Shown here: piece by piece, positions 25,535 to 34,594 of the stretch
Numbering within the stretch: position 1 is the first letter of the stretch
Layout: every line of letters starts with the position of its first letter
Assembly: GCF_003003885.1 (NCBI RefSeq)
Contig: NZ_PVWN01000010.1
Span: 58,146-122,145, forward strand
Direction of reading: 5' to 3'
Origin: Chlorogloea sp. CCALA 695
Lineage (GTDB): Bacteria; Cyanobacteriota; Cyanobacteriia; Cyanobacteriales; Chroococcidiopsidaceae
Length of the DNA: 64,000 nucleotides
Made by a program: the position numbers and the translations under genes
Notes under the pieces: model-generated
Told to the model about the DNA's origin: nothing
Databases searched by the model: none
Seen by the model: the letters and a program-made list of their open reading frames with translations, nothing else

Positions 25535-27187
25535 TTATTCTGCTTCGCTGTCGCTGGGATTGTCAGCATTAAGGCGCTCAAAAACTGGGCAATAGCCTTC
25601 GGGGGTGACTTTAAAGCCAAATAGAGGCGAAGCTTGGTTCCAACAACGTTGATTGCGGTGGAATTTACAAGTACCGCAACAGTTTAAGTTAGCCCAAGCC
25701 AGAGAATCGCGATCGCCAGTATTAAGTAATTCGCGGGAAGATAAACCCCGCAATACCAATTCTTCCCCTTGCCAACGAGCAGAAACAAGCCCTGTATCGG
25801 CAAAATTTCGCCAACGCGGGTCGGTTGTAACGGCATCAGGAAGGGTAATTGCGACTACACTACCTAATTCATTAAGCTCGCCTTCATAGCTTGTTTCTGG
25901 CGGTGCTGGGGGCTGCAAAAACATTTCGCCAATTCTTAGTTCTACCAAAGTACCCGCCGATGGGGTATGTAAGTGATAGCGATTTTGCAATTCTTCTAAG
26001 CTAGTTAAGTCCGCTAAGTAAGTAGGAGAGCCGTGAATAAAAATTACATCTTGGGGGCGTAAGTTGTGGATTAGTTGGGTAATCCCTGGCCCATCGCTAT
26101 GTTGGGCAAGTAAGTAGGTTTCAATATTGGTAGTAGAGTGATTGATGCTCGCATAATCAGGTTTTTCGGGCAAAAAGATTAACCAACCAGTATCGGGCTG
26201 ACAATATTGGCTCCAATCTTTGGTGTTATCGGTCAAAACTATACAAGGCTTTTCCTGATTCGGGCGTTGATTGGGCTGCAAACGCCGCATCCGGGGACGA
26301 ACTCGTTCATCCCAAAACAAAGGTTGATGACGGGCAAAGTTTTGTACAGAAGCCGGGAGATAGGGCAGCAGTTGTAAATAGGCATCGCACCCAGTGGCTA
26401 CACTGCCATCTACCCAGATATCTAAATCGCGCCCAGTAAAATTGTGGTGGCTGCGGAGCAACATTAAAATTTCTTGTCCTAAGCCTAGAGTAGGTGTAGG
26501 TAGTAAGACAGAATAGTTTGAGGCGATCGCGCGTTCAATGCGTTCTGCTAAAGTATTTTCTTGAGTACGGCGGTGAGGATGGCGCGAAGTGCCATAACTG
26601 CCTTCAATAATTAGCACATCTGGCTCTAAACCGCGTAATTCTTCTAAATGCAACCCATCCACTAAGCGGGAATTTGATAAGAAAAAATCCCCCGTATAAA
26701 GCAGCTTGTAAGAGCGCTGGGCGTTAGTGTAGGTAAGCAAAATTGCCGCCGCTCCGGGTAAGTGTCCGGCGGGGAACAATTGGACAACTAAGCCGTTATG
26801 GAACTCAATGGGCGATCGCCAAGGCAAAGCATGACAAAATTGTTGAGCCTCTACTTCTTGCCAATTTAGCGGTAATAACTGAGTTGTAACTTCGCTGGCG
26901 TAAATGGGTAAAGTCGGAAAAGCTTGATGCAGGTCTAATAACCCTCTAGCATGGTCTGAGTGAGCATGACTGCATAAAACTAAGTCTATGGGGTGTTCTA
27001 AATTTTGAAGCGGCGAAATATCTTCAATTCCGCAGTCTAACAAAATCCGGTATGGCCCCATTTTTACTAATAAACATACCCCTTCTCCCTGATGATGAAC
27101 GCCGTAGGGCAAGCATTCTAGCTCAGAACCCGCTCCTCCAATATTAGAGCTAGGGGAGGATGTATTATTACTCCCCATTGCTAACAA
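25535..27187 (-). CDS. Beta-CASP metallo-beta-lactamase-fold hydrolase with Cys-rich tail
   Basis: The 550-residue protein has a metallo-beta-lactamase core with LVLCSHAHSDHARGL (about 88-102), the HxHxDH zinc motif. FPAGHLPGAAAIL and LLYTGDFFLSNSRLV supply further ligands, and EGSYGTSRHPHRRTQE begins the beta-CASP region of RNA-processing nucleases. VIFIHGSPTYLADL holds the late histidine. The last 50 residues have four spaced cysteines: two in CCGTC, one in RCW, one in GYCPVF. They could bind zinc or an iron-sulfur cluster. The natural substrate is unknown; RNA is likely by family. The start could be the GTG/ATG cluster near 27187. Confidence 0.85.
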   Translation of the reverse strand: MLAMGSNNTSSPSSNIGGAGSELECLPYGVHHQGEGVCLLVKMGPYRILLDCGIEDISPLQNLEHPIDLVLCSHAHSDHARGLLDLHQAFPTLPIYASEVTTQLLPLNWQEVEAQQFCHALPWRSPIEFHNGLVVQLFPAGHLPGAAAILLTYTNAQRSYKLLYTGDFFLSNSRLVDGLHLEELRGLEPDVLIIEGSYGTSRHPHRRTQENTLAERIERAIASNYSVLLPTPTLGLGQEILMLLRSHHNFTGRDLDIWVDGSVATGCDAYLQLLPYLPASVQNFARHQPLFWDERVRPRMRRLQPNQRPNQEKPCIVLTDNTKDWSQYCQPDTGWLIFLPEKPDYASINHSTTNIETYLLAQHSDGPGITQLIHNLRPQDVIFIHGSPTYLADLTSLEELQNRYHLHTPSAGTLVELRIGEMFLQPPAPPETSYEGELNELGSVVAITLPDAVTTDPRWRNFADTGLVSARWQGEELVLRGLSSRELLNTGDRDSLAWANLNCCGTCKFHRNQRCWNQASPLFGFKVTPEGYCPVFERLNADNPSDSEAE

Positions 27188-27364
27188 CTAATAAGTTTGC
27201 CGATATTACGCGTCTGAACTTCTTAAAATGCGCCCAACTTGAGGTTTTTTGCATTACCACACCCGCCCCAGAGAAAATAATAATTATTGCTCTAGCAGAT
27301 CCTTTTCTTCTCCAAGCTGGCACGAGTGAGGGGTGAAAAACATTAAATTTTATGTAGCTTGGAT

Positions 27365-27487
27365 TCAATGAGCCGAACCATTGCCATGATAGTTTTTTGA
27401 GTCATAAAACCCATTTTTAGTCCCAAAAAATAGGCAAGAGATTGTAAATACTACCGTTAAACCTACTAATATCAGCTTGATATCCAT
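27365..27487 (-). CDS. 40-residue single-TM protein, NdhP-like candidate
   Basis: This short gene, below the usual ORF cut-off, reads MDIKLILVGLTVVFTISCLF, then FGTKNGFYDSKNYHGNGSAH, and ends in TGA. It has one transmembrane helix (about residues 3-21) and a short hydrophilic tail. A GGAGA ribosome site lies 9 nt before the ATG. The pattern of a tiny N-terminal helix followed by GTKNGFYD and HGNGSAH is one I associate, with limited certainty, with the NDH-1 subunit NdhP of cyanobacteria. The ndhA-I-G-E cluster is 3 kb away. It could instead be another small thylakoid protein. Confidence 0.7.
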   Translation of the reverse strand: MDIKLILVGLTVVFTISCLFFGTKNGFYDSKNYHGNGSAH

Positions 27488-27576
27488 TTTTGCTTGTCTC
27501 CGTAATAACTGTACTGCTTGCTTTGTAATTATTACAATTGAGCTAGACCGTGCAATGTTACTTTAGCTAATTTGCT

Positions 27577-28176
27577 TTGCTTAATTCAACAGTATTTAAT
27601 CAAATTGTACCGAATTTTTTGGCGCGTCCAGCAACAGAAGTTGCACCCTTACTTTTAGGCTGCGTTTTGGTACGTCAATTACCGAATGGGCAAATTATCC
27701 GGGGAGTAATAGTCGAAACGGAAGCTTACGCGGCGGGAGATCCAGCTTTTCATGCTTACAAAAGTCGTACTGATCGCAATGGCGTTGTTTTTGGCGCGCC
27801 GGGAATCAGCTATATTTATTTAATTTATGGGATTTATCATTGCTTTAATGTGGTTACAGACCTTGATGGAGTGCCAAGTGCGGTATTAATTCGGGCTTTG
27901 CAGTTGGAAAACGTACCAGAAGGGGAAAACTTACACAAGTTCGCCGCCGGGCCAGGGAAATTGTGTCGAGCAATGCAAATTGATCGCAGTTTAAATGCTT
28001 GTCCGTTACAGCCAGGTTCGGCGCTATGGTTAGAGCATCGCAGCGAGGAATTTATAAACAAATTGGCAACAGGAGAGATTGGTTTTGTCCAAACTACCCG
28101 CATTGGGCTTTCTAAAGGTGTAGAGTTACCTTGGCGGTGGTATATCAAAAATTGTCCGGCGGTTTCAAAGTGGTAA
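27577..28176 (+). CDS. DNA-3-methyladenine glycosylase (AAG/MPG family)
   Basis: This 199-residue monofunctional base-excision enzyme removes alkylated purines. Visible AAG features are ARPATEVAPLLLGCVLVR at the start, VETEAYAAGDPAFHAY with the catalytic glutamate near residue 49, YIYLIYGIYHCFNVVTD near 80-96, and AAGPGKLCRAMQID near 122-135. The start appears to be TTG. Its last codons overlap the start of rsmA, so the two are translated together. The length matches bacterial AAG proteins. Confidence 0.9.
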   Translation: MLNSTVFNQIVPNFLARPATEVAPLLLGCVLVRQLPNGQIIRGVIVETEAYAAGDPAFHAYKSRTDRNGVVFGAPGISYIYLIYGIYHCFNVVTDLDGVPSAVLIRALQLENVPEGENLHKFAAGPGKLCRAMQIDRSLNACPLQPGSALWLEHRSEEFINKLATGEIGFVQTTRIGLSKGVELPWRWYIKNCPAVSKW

Positions 28177-28970
28177 GAGCGCGGAAGATTTTTGCCCAAC
28201 ATTGGCTAAAAAACGAGAAGGTGCTGCAAAAAATAATTAAAGCAGCAGAAATTACAAAGAGCGATCGCATTTTAGAAATTGGGCCAGGTACAGGGGTATT
28301 GACTCGCCAATTGTTACCTCTAGCTGAATCGGTAGTTGCCGTGGAAATTGACCGCGATTTGTGCGGTTTACTAGCAAAGCAACTCGGTAAAGTTAGCAAC
28401 TTTTTACTGTTGCAAGGAGATATTCTCAGTCTACAATTGCCAGATTACGCCGCCTGCGCCAATCTTAATAAAGTAGTGGCAAATATTCCTTACAATATTA
28501 CAGGGCCAATTTTAGAAAAGTTGCTGGGGAAAATTTCCATCCCACCCGCGCAAAACTTTGACTCGATTGTAATATTGGTGCAAAAAGAAGTCGCCGAGCG
28601 ATTGTACGCCAAACCCGGTAACAGAGCTTTTGGGGCGCTATCGGTGCGAGTTCAGTATTTGGCAGAATGTGAATTAGTTTGTCCTGTCCCCGCGCACTGC
28701 TTTTCGCCACCGCCAAAAGTAGATTCAGCCGTTGTGCGGCTGCGTCCTCGGCAAACACTACCCCCAGCAACTAATCCGCAAAAGTTGGAGACTTTGGTAA
28801 AGCTAGGTTTTGCCACTAAGCGCAAAATGTTGAGAAATAATCTGATTTCTGTAGTAGAGCGAGAGAAACTTACTCAATTGCTAGAACAATTAGAAATCAA
28901 CCCCCAAGCTCGCGCGGAGGATTTGAGTGTAGCTCAATGGGTGACTTTGAGCGATCGCCTAGAACTTTAA
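28170..28970 (+). CDS. rsmA: 16S rRNA dimethyladenosine methyltransferase RsmA (KsgA)
   Basis: RsmA dimethylates the two adjacent adenines near the 3' end of 16S rRNA. The protein starts VRARKIFAQHWLKNEKVL, the usual KsgA N-terminus, if translation begins at the GTG at 28170, which overlaps the glycosylase stop by 7 nt. A longer TTG start at 28131 would add a tail that families lack. The SAM motif RILEIGPGTGVLTRQLL and the catalytic NIPYNITGPIL are clear, as is CFSPPPKVDSAVVRL in the C-terminal half. Overlap with the glycosylase gene implies translational coupling. Confidence 0.9.
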   Translation: MVRARKIFAQHWLKNEKVLQKIIKAAEITKSDRILEIGPGTGVLTRQLLPLAESVVAVEIDRDLCGLLAKQLGKVSNFLLLQGDILSLQLPDYAACANLNKVVANIPYNITGPILEKLLGKISIPPAQNFDSIVILVQKEVAERLYAKPGNRAFGALSVRVQYLAECELVCPVPAHCFSPPPKVDSAVVRLRPRQTLPPATNPQKLETLVKLGFATKRKMLRNNLISVVEREKLTQLLEQLEINPQARAEDLSVAQWVTLSDRLEL

Positions 28971-29055
28971 AAAGAAAAAATGCAATAGTTGCAGCAGATT
29001 CTGATAAGTTAGCCGAAGTATTATTTAGTGATTATTAATTTTTGCTGGTGTAGCT

Positions 29056-30192
29056 ATGTCTCTATGCGAATTTAAGCCCGGATTGGAAGGCATACCCGCC
29101 GCCGAATCGAGTATTAGCTGTGTCGATGGACAACTGGGAATACTTGAATATCGGGGCATCCGTATTGAAGAATTAGCCGAAAAAAGTACATTCTTAGAAA
29201 CGTCTTACTTACTAATTTGGGGTAAACTACCAACCACACAAGAACTTGCCGAGTTTGAGCATGAAGTTCGTTACCATCGCCGGATCAAGTATCGGATTCG
29301 AGACATGATGAAATGTTTTCCCGAAAGCGGACACCCAATGGATGCGTTGCAAGCCTCCGCCGCCGCTTTGGGCTTATTCTACTCGCGCCGCGACCTAGAT
29401 AACCCTGTTTACATCCGCGATGCGGTGGTGCGCCTTTTAGCCACAATTCCGACAATGGTGGCCGCCTTTCAACTCATGCGTAAAGGTAACGATCCGGTGC
29501 GCCCGCGCGATGACTTGGATTACTCCGCCAACTTTCTCTATATGCTCAGTGAAAAAGAACCCGATCCCTTATCGGCGCGGATTTTAGATATTTGCCTCAC
29601 CTTGCACGCCGAGCATACAATGAATGCCTCAACTTTTAGCGCCAGAGTTACAGCTTCAACTTTGACCGATCCTTACGCGGTGGTTGCTTCCGCCGTTGGT
29701 ACGTTGGGCGGCCCTTTACATGGCGGCGCAAATGAGGAAGTAATCGGGATGTTAGAAGAAATTGGCTCGATAGAAAACGTCCGCCCTTACATAGAAGACC
29801 GATTGCAACGCAAAGCAAAAATTATGGGCTTTGGTCATCGCGTGTATAAAGTCAAAGATCCCAGAGCAACTATTTTGCAAAACCTAGCAGAGCAACTGTT
29901 TGAGAAGTTTGGGCATGATAAATACTACGATCTTGCTTTAGAGATGGAACAAGTAGTTGCTGAAAAACTCGGTCATAAAGGAATTTACCCAAATGTTGAC
30001 TTTTACTCAGGTTTAGTGTACCGAAAGTTAGGGATTCCCACCGATTTATTTACGCCAGTATTTGCGATCGCTCGTGTAGCGGGATGGTTGGCTCATTGGA
30101 AAGAACAACTAGCAGAAAACCGAATTTTTCGCCCCAGCCAAGTTTATAGTGGGTTGCACAAAGAACTTTATGTGCCGATTGAGCAGCGATAA
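29056..30192 (+). CDS. gltA: Citrate synthase GltA
   Basis: Citrate synthase condenses acetyl-CoA and oxaloacetate at the entry of the TCA cycle. The 378-residue protein has the catalytic histidine regions LGGPLHGGANEEVIG near 221-235 and GFGHRVYKVKDPRA near 259-272, and the catalytic aspartate in NVDFYSGLVYRKLG near 313-326. The length is that of the short, dimeric bacterial form. A methylcitrate synthase role cannot be excluded by sequence alone. It lies upstream of the ndh cluster in the same orientation, with a 172-nt gap. Confidence 0.92.
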   Translation: MSLCEFKPGLEGIPAAESSISCVDGQLGILEYRGIRIEELAEKSTFLETSYLLIWGKLPTTQELAEFEHEVRYHRRIKYRIRDMMKCFPESGHPMDALQASAAALGLFYSRRDLDNPVYIRDAVVRLLATIPTMVAAFQLMRKGNDPVRPRDDLDYSANFLYMLSEKEPDPLSARILDICLTLHAEHTMNASTFSARVTASTLTDPYAVVASAVGTLGGPLHGGANEEVIGMLEEIGSIENVRPYIEDRLQRKAKIMGFGHRVYKVKDPRATILQNLAEQLFEKFGHDKYYDLALEMEQVVAEKLGHKGIYPNVDFYSGLVYRKLGIPTDLFTPVFAIARVAGWLAHWKEQLAENRIFRPSQVYSGLHKELYVPIEQR

Positions 30193-30364
30193 ACGGTGTA
30201 ATTAACTTCTCTAGGCAAGGATATACTAAGCAGTGGAATGTGTAAAAAATCTTTACTCTCGTTTTTGTTAGTTTAGACAACCAAACACAAAGTAAATTTA
30301 CAAGCTTTAGCCGTCAGCTCTAAGAGTGTAAATAACTTAAACCTTTGATGTGAAGAGCGTAAAC

Positions 30365-31483
30365 ATGAATTCAGGCGTAGACCTCCAAGGAACCTTTATT
30401 GAATCTCTAATCCAGCTAGGCTTACCTGCGGGTACAGCTAAAGCTATTTGGATGCCATTACCAATGATATTAATGATTATTGGGGCAACCGTAGGGGTAT
30501 TAGTTACTACCTGGCTAGAGCGAAAAATCTCCGCCGCCGCCCAGCAACGAATCGGCCCTGATTTTATGGGCCCTTTTGGGTTACTTGCTCCGGTGGCTGA
30601 TGGATTAAAGCTAGTTTTTAAGGAAGATGTAGTACCAGCAAAAGCCGATTCTCTGCTATTTACTTTAGGGCCAATTATTGTTGTAATTCCAGTATTTGTG
30701 TCTTTCTTGGTAGTACCTTTTGGGCAGAATCTTGTAATTACCGATGTCGGTACAGGGATATTTTTATGGATTGCTTTATCTAGCATTCAGCCGATTGGCT
30801 TACTAATGGCGGGTTACTCCTCTAATAATAAATACTCCCTCTTAGGAGGGTTAAGAGCCGCCGCCCAGTCGATTAGTTACGAAATACCCCTATCATTGGC
30901 GGTACTTGCGATCGTGATGATGTCTAATAGCCTTAGTACCATTGACATTGTTAATCAACAGTCAGGTTACGGAATTTTGGGCTGGAATGTATGGCGACAG
31001 CCTATCGGTTTTATTATCTTTTGGATCTCCGTACTTGCCGAATGCGAACGGATGCCCTTTGACTTACCAGAAGCTGAGGAGGAGTTAGTAGCAGGCTATC
31101 AAACCGAATACGCGGGGATGAAGTTCGGGCTTTTTTACTTAGGCTCTTATGTAAACTTGGTACTTTCTTCTTTGCTAGTAGCAGTTTTATATTTGGGTGG
31201 TTGGGATTTTCCAGTTCCCATTGAATTATTAGCTAACTTGTTCGGAGTCAGTGAAACAAGTTCTTGGCTACAGCTAATTGATGCTTCTTTGGGCATCACT
31301 ATGACGGTATTAAAAGCTTACTTTTTGATATTTGTGGCGATTTTGCTGCGTTGGACTGTACCGAGAGTTCGCATCGATCAATTGTTAGATTTAGGATGGA
31401 AGTTTTTACTACCTGTAGGTTTAGCTAACTTACTCCTCACCGCCGCCTTAAAATTAACCTTTCCCGTTGCTTTTGGTGGTTAG
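30365..31483 (+). CDS. ndhA: NDH-1 subunit NdhA
   Basis: NdhA (NuoH/ND1 homologue) forms the quinone-binding heel of the thylakoid NDH-1 complex, used in respiration, cyclic electron flow and CO2 uptake. The 372-residue protein has about eight transmembrane helices. Conserved loops are [20 protein letters not shown] and [20 protein letters not shown], with the acidic residues of the quinone path. I chose the ATG at 30365, which gives the usual MNSG start, although a GTG at 30350 is in frame. It is the first gene of ndhA-I-G-E. Confidence 0.94.
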   Translation: MNSGVDLQGTFIESLIQLGLPAGTAKAIWMPLPMILMIIGATVGVLVTTWLERKISAAAQQRIGPDFMGPFGLLAPVADGLKLVFKEDVVPAKADSLLFTLGPIIVVIPVFVSFLVVPFGQNLVITDVGTGIFLWIALSSIQPIGLLMAGYSSNNKYSLLGGLRAAAQSISYEIPLSLAVLAIVMMSNSLSTIDIVNQQSGYGILGWNVWRQPIGFIIFWISVLAECERMPFDLPEAEEELVAGYQTEYAGMKFGLFYLGSYVNLVLSSLLVAVLYLGGWDFPVPIELLANLFGVSETSSWLQLIDASLGITMTVLKAYFLIFVAILLRWTVPRVRIDQLLDLGWKFLLPVGLANLLLTAALKLTFPVAFGG

Positions 31484-31518
31484 CCCGACTTCGGAAAAAT
31501 TAGAGAGAGACACTACCT

Positions 31519-32112
31519 ATGTTCAAGTTTCTTAAGCAAGTTGGCGATTATGCCAAAGAAACGGTACAAGCTGCCCGATACATCGGTCAAGGGCTATCTG
31601 TCACCTTTGACCATATGCAGCGCCGACCGATTACCGTACAGTATCCTTACGAAAAACTGATTCCTTCAGAGCGGTTTCGCGGACGGATTCATTTTGAATT
31701 TGATAAGTGCATTTCTTGCGAAGTTTGCGTTAGAGTATGCCCGATTAATTTGCCTGTAGTTGATTGGGAATTTGACAAAGCCAGCAAAAAGAAAAAACTC
31801 AACCATTACAGCATTGATTTTGGTGTTTGTATTTTTTGCGGTAACTGCGTAGAGTATTGCCCGACGAATTGTTTATCAATGACTGAGGAATACGACCTTT
31901 CTACCTACGATCGCCACGAGTTAAATTATGACAGCGTAGCCTTGGGCCGTTTGCCTTACAAAGTCACCGACGATCCGATGGTGACACCACTGCGCGAATT
32001 TGTGTACTTACCCAAAGGCGTTTTAGAACCCCACAATTTGCCCAAGGATAGCCTTCGTGTTGGTAAGATGCCCGAAGAAATTGCCGCGCAAGAAAAACCA
32101 GTAACGAAATAG
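31519..32112 (+). CDS. ndhI: NDH-1 iron-sulfur subunit NdhI
   Basis: NdhI (NuoI homologue) carries the two [4Fe-4S] clusters that feed electrons toward quinone in NDH-1. Both motifs are intact: [16 protein letters not shown] near residues 64-79 and [17 protein letters not shown] near 105-121. The 197-residue protein begins with ATG 35 nt after ndhA and ends 66 nt before the ndhG start, consistent with one transcript. The N-terminal amphipathic segment should dock it on NdhA. Confidence 0.94.
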   Translation: MFKFLKQVGDYAKETVQAARYIGQGLSVTFDHMQRRPITVQYPYEKLIPSERFRGRIHFEFDKCISCEVCVRVCPINLPVVDWEFDKASKKKKLNHYSIDFGVCIFCGNCVEYCPTNCLSMTEEYDLSTYDRHELNYDSVALGRLPYKVTDDPMVTPLREFVYLPKGVLEPHNLPKDSLRVGKMPEEIAAQEKPVTK

Positions 32113-32178
32113 TTTTAAGTTTTGAGTCTGTTATCAATAGGCTCAAAACTACTAGCCAATCAGGAGACTAATAAAAAA

Positions 32179-32814
32179 GTGAATTTAGCAGAAGGCGTAC
32201 AAATTGTTTCGTTCGGCATTTTGGCAGTAATGACCCTTGCCGCAGCCTTGGGAGTAGTGCTACTGCCTAACATCGTTTACTCTGCCTTTTTACTTGGAGG
32301 CGTATTTATTAGCATTGCGGGGATGTATTTATTGCTCAATGCTGACTTTGTAGCCGCCGCCCAAGTCTTAATTTATATCGGGGCAGTCAACGTATTGATT
32401 TTATTTGCAATCATGCTAGTAAACAAACGCGAAACTTTTAAGCCTTTAAATAATGCTTGGCTACGTCCAACGCTAACCGCCGTAGTTAGTGCAGGCATAT
32501 TTAGCTTGTTGAGCGCAATGATTTTGGCTACCCCTTGGCAGCTTTCGCCCACTATGATACCGGGTACTAGCTCAACTATTATCATTGGGGAGCATTTGTT
32601 TACAGACTTTTTGTTGCCCTTTGAACTTGCTTCAATTCTCTTACTAATCGCTATGGTGGGGGCAATTATCCTCGCACGGCGCGAATTTTTGCCTGATCAA
32701 ACCATGTCACCTAACAAAGAACAGCCAATTTTAACTTTGGCAGAACGTCCCAGAGAACTTGTCGGCGTATCTAGCGATAAAACTAGCAGCCTTGACGACG
32801 GGCGGCGCGGATAA
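32179..32814 (+). CDS. ndhG: NDH-1 subunit NdhG
   Basis: NdhG (NuoJ homologue) is a membrane-arm subunit of NDH-1 with five transmembrane helices. The 211-residue protein starts with GTG at 32179 preceded by GGAG (32163-32166). The longer TTG start at 32122 would add 19 residues that do not resemble NdhG. Features are VLLPNIVYSAFLLGGVFISI, FVAAAQVLIYIGAVNVLILF, and LLLIAMVGAIILARREF near the end. The position between ndhI and ndhE is standard in cyanobacteria. Confidence 0.93.
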   Translation: MNLAEGVQIVSFGILAVMTLAAALGVVLLPNIVYSAFLLGGVFISIAGMYLLLNADFVAAAQVLIYIGAVNVLILFAIMLVNKRETFKPLNNAWLRPTLTAVVSAGIFSLLSAMILATPWQLSPTMIPGTSSTIIIGEHLFTDFLLPFELASILLLIAMVGAIILARREFLPDQTMSPNKEQPILTLAERPRELVGVSSDKTSSLDDGRRG

Positions 32815-32852
32815 TTTAGGTGCTTACAAGTCAGTAAAAAAGCAGGAAAACT

Positions 32853-33158
32853 ATGCAACTAGAATACTTTTTATTAGTAGCGGCGGCTTTATTTTGTATT
32901 GGCATTTTTGGCTTAATTACTAGCCGAAATGCCGTCAGAGTATTGATGTCTATAGAATTGCTGCTAAATGCGGTGAATTTGAATTTGATGGCATTTTCAA
33001 ACTACTTAGATGCTCAAGAAATTAAAGGACAAGTATTTACAGTATTTGTGCTAACGGTAGCTGCGGCGGAGGCGGCGGTAGGTCTGGCGATCGTGCTAAC
33101 TATTTATCGTAACCGCGACACGGTGGATATGGAGCAATTTAACCTTTTGAAGTGGTAA
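32853..33158 (+). CDS. ndhE: NDH-1 subunit NdhE
   Basis: NdhE (NuoK homologue) is a three-helix membrane subunit of NDH-1 that contains proton-pathway glutamates. The 101-residue protein shows [17 protein letters not shown] near 30-46 and [19 protein letters not shown] near 66-84, both with conserved Glu residues. It ends LLKW, as cyanobacterial NdhE does. The gene starts 38 nt after ndhG and nadK follows 4 nt after its stop, extending the transcript to the NAD kinase gene. Confidence 0.94.
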   Translation: MQLEYFLLVAAALFCIGIFGLITSRNAVRVLMSIELLLNAVNLNLMAFSNYLDAQEIKGQVFTVFVLTVAAAEAAVGLAIVLTIYRNRDTVDMEQFNLLKW

Positions 33159-33162
33159 TCGG

Positions 33163-34086
33163 GTGGAGTTAAAGCAGGTTATTATTGCTCATAAAGCCGC
33201 CGATACCCAAAGTCGCCAATGGGCGGAGAAATGCGCGCGGCAATTAGAAAGCCTCAATTGCCGCATTCTCATGGGGCCAAGCGGGCCAAAAGATAACCCT
33301 TATCCAGTGTTTTTAGCTTCTGCAAGCCAGCCAATCGATTTAGCGATAGTATTAGGCGGAGATGGCACGGTACTAACAGCAGCCAGACATTTAGCCCCTC
33401 ACAATATCCCGATTTTGGCGGTGAATGTGGGGGGACATTTGGGTTTTTTGACGGAGGCTTTTGAGGAATTTAAGCGTTCAGAAGAAGTATGGCAGCGTTT
33501 ATTAGAAGATCGCTATGCTATTCAAAGACGAATGATGTTGCAGGCGGCAATTTATGAAGGCGATCGCACTAACACCGAATTGATGAGCGATACATACCTC
33601 GCCCTCAACGAAATGTGCATTAAACCCGCCTCGGCTGACCGGATGATTACATCTATTTTAGAAATGGATATTGATGGGGAAATCGTCGATCAGTATCAAG
33701 GTGATGGGTTAATTATTGCTACGCCCACAGGTACTACAGGCTATACTGTATCTGCTAACGGGCCGATAGTGCATGATGGCATGAAAGCCATTATCGTTAC
33801 GCCTATTTGTCCGATGAGTCTTTCTAGCCGTCCGTTGATTTTGCCTGCGGGTTCTGTCGTTAGCGTTTGGCCCTTAGCCGATTACGAGCTTAATACTAAG
33901 TTATGGACTGATAGTGTTTTAGGTACATCTATTTGGCCCGGACAACGGGTAGATGTAAGGATGTCTGAGCATCAAGCTAAGTTTATTATTTTAGAAGAAA
34001 ACTATTCTTATTATCAAACCTTGCGCGAAAAACTCCAATGGGCGGGGGCGAGGATTCATTACGATAATAACCATCGCAATAATTGA
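33163..34086 (+). CDS. nadK: NAD kinase
   Basis: NAD kinase phosphorylates NAD to NADP, the main electron acceptor of photosynthesis. The 307-residue protein has the GGDG motif LGGDGTVLTAARHL near 65-78, NVGGHLGFLTEAF near 89-101, and the substrate region TPTGTTGYTVSANGPIVHD near 187-205. It starts with GTG 4 nt after ndhE, a placement seen in other cyanobacteria, so NADP supply may be co-expressed with NDH-1. Cyanobacteria usually have two NAD kinase genes; which type this is cannot be told. Confidence 0.92.
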   Translation: MELKQVIIAHKAADTQSRQWAEKCARQLESLNCRILMGPSGPKDNPYPVFLASASQPIDLAIVLGGDGTVLTAARHLAPHNIPILAVNVGGHLGFLTEAFEEFKRSEEVWQRLLEDRYAIQRRMMLQAAIYEGDRTNTELMSDTYLALNEMCIKPASADRMITSILEMDIDGEIVDQYQGDGLIIATPTGTTGYTVSANGPIVHDGMKAIIVTPICPMSLSSRPLILPAGSVVSVWPLADYELNTKLWTDSVLGTSIWPGQRVDVRMSEHQAKFIILEENYSYYQTLREKLQWAGARIHYDNNHRNN

Positions 34087-34107
34087 ACTTACCCAAATTA
34101 TTTATCT

Positions 34108-34590
34108 ATGCAAGATTTCAACAACGCTAGATACCTTAGCGATCAAGAAGTTTATCCTTGCCCAATTTGCGCTGTAGGTGAAATTTCGACTATGCCTTTG
34201 ATGGAAGTTATGGCGTGTCAATTTTGCCGTCATATTTTTACTGCGGACTATGAAAACCAGCAGTTGCAAATGGCTGATAGACAGCCGCCTTTAATGTGGC
34301 GCTGGAATGGCAAATCGTGGAGTGACAGGCGCTTAAAAGATGTAGAACTAGGTTGGGGTTATACTTTGGGCGCGATCGCCTTTGTTATTTTGCCCACTAC
34401 TTTAATTGGTATCACAGTATACGCTAGACCGCCCGTACCTAGCAGCCCGTTGTCTTGGTTTCCGGTGTTTTGGACAGGGTTAACTTTTGTATTGCATTTA
34501 GGCATTATTGCCCAGTTAATAATTGAGTTTTTAGATTTTCCCCTTGGGGCTTATTTGCAACAAAAGTTGCAAAACCTGTTACCGAGGTAA
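34108..34590 (+). CDS. Zinc-ribbon protein with two C-terminal membrane helices
   Basis: This 160-residue protein of unknown function has an N-terminal zinc ribbon, CPIC near 18-21 and CQFC near 37-40. A Trp-rich WRWNGKSWSDRRLKD segment follows near 64-78. Two transmembrane helices, GYTLGAIAFVILPTTLIGIT and FWTGLTFVLHLGIIAQLII, complete it. It begins 21 nt after nadK and may be the last gene of the ndh-nadK transcript. The ribbon is likely cytoplasmic. It ends 4 nt from the convergent menB stop. Confidence 0.8.
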   Translation: MQDFNNARYLSDQEVYPCPICAVGEISTMPLMEVMACQFCRHIFTADYENQQLQMADRQPPLMWRWNGKSWSDRRLKDVELGWGYTLGAIAFVILPTTLIGITVYARPPVPSSPLSWFPVFWTGLTFVLHLGIIAQLIIEFLDFPLGAYLQQKLQNLLPR

Positions 34591-34594
34591 GGAT

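Noticed and set aside
27168..27368. Minus-strand frame of 66 codons upstream of the metallohydrolase gene
   Set aside because: It overlaps the metallohydrolase start by 20 nt, lacks protein-like content and lies directly downstream of the well-supported 40-residue gene, whose stop it touches.
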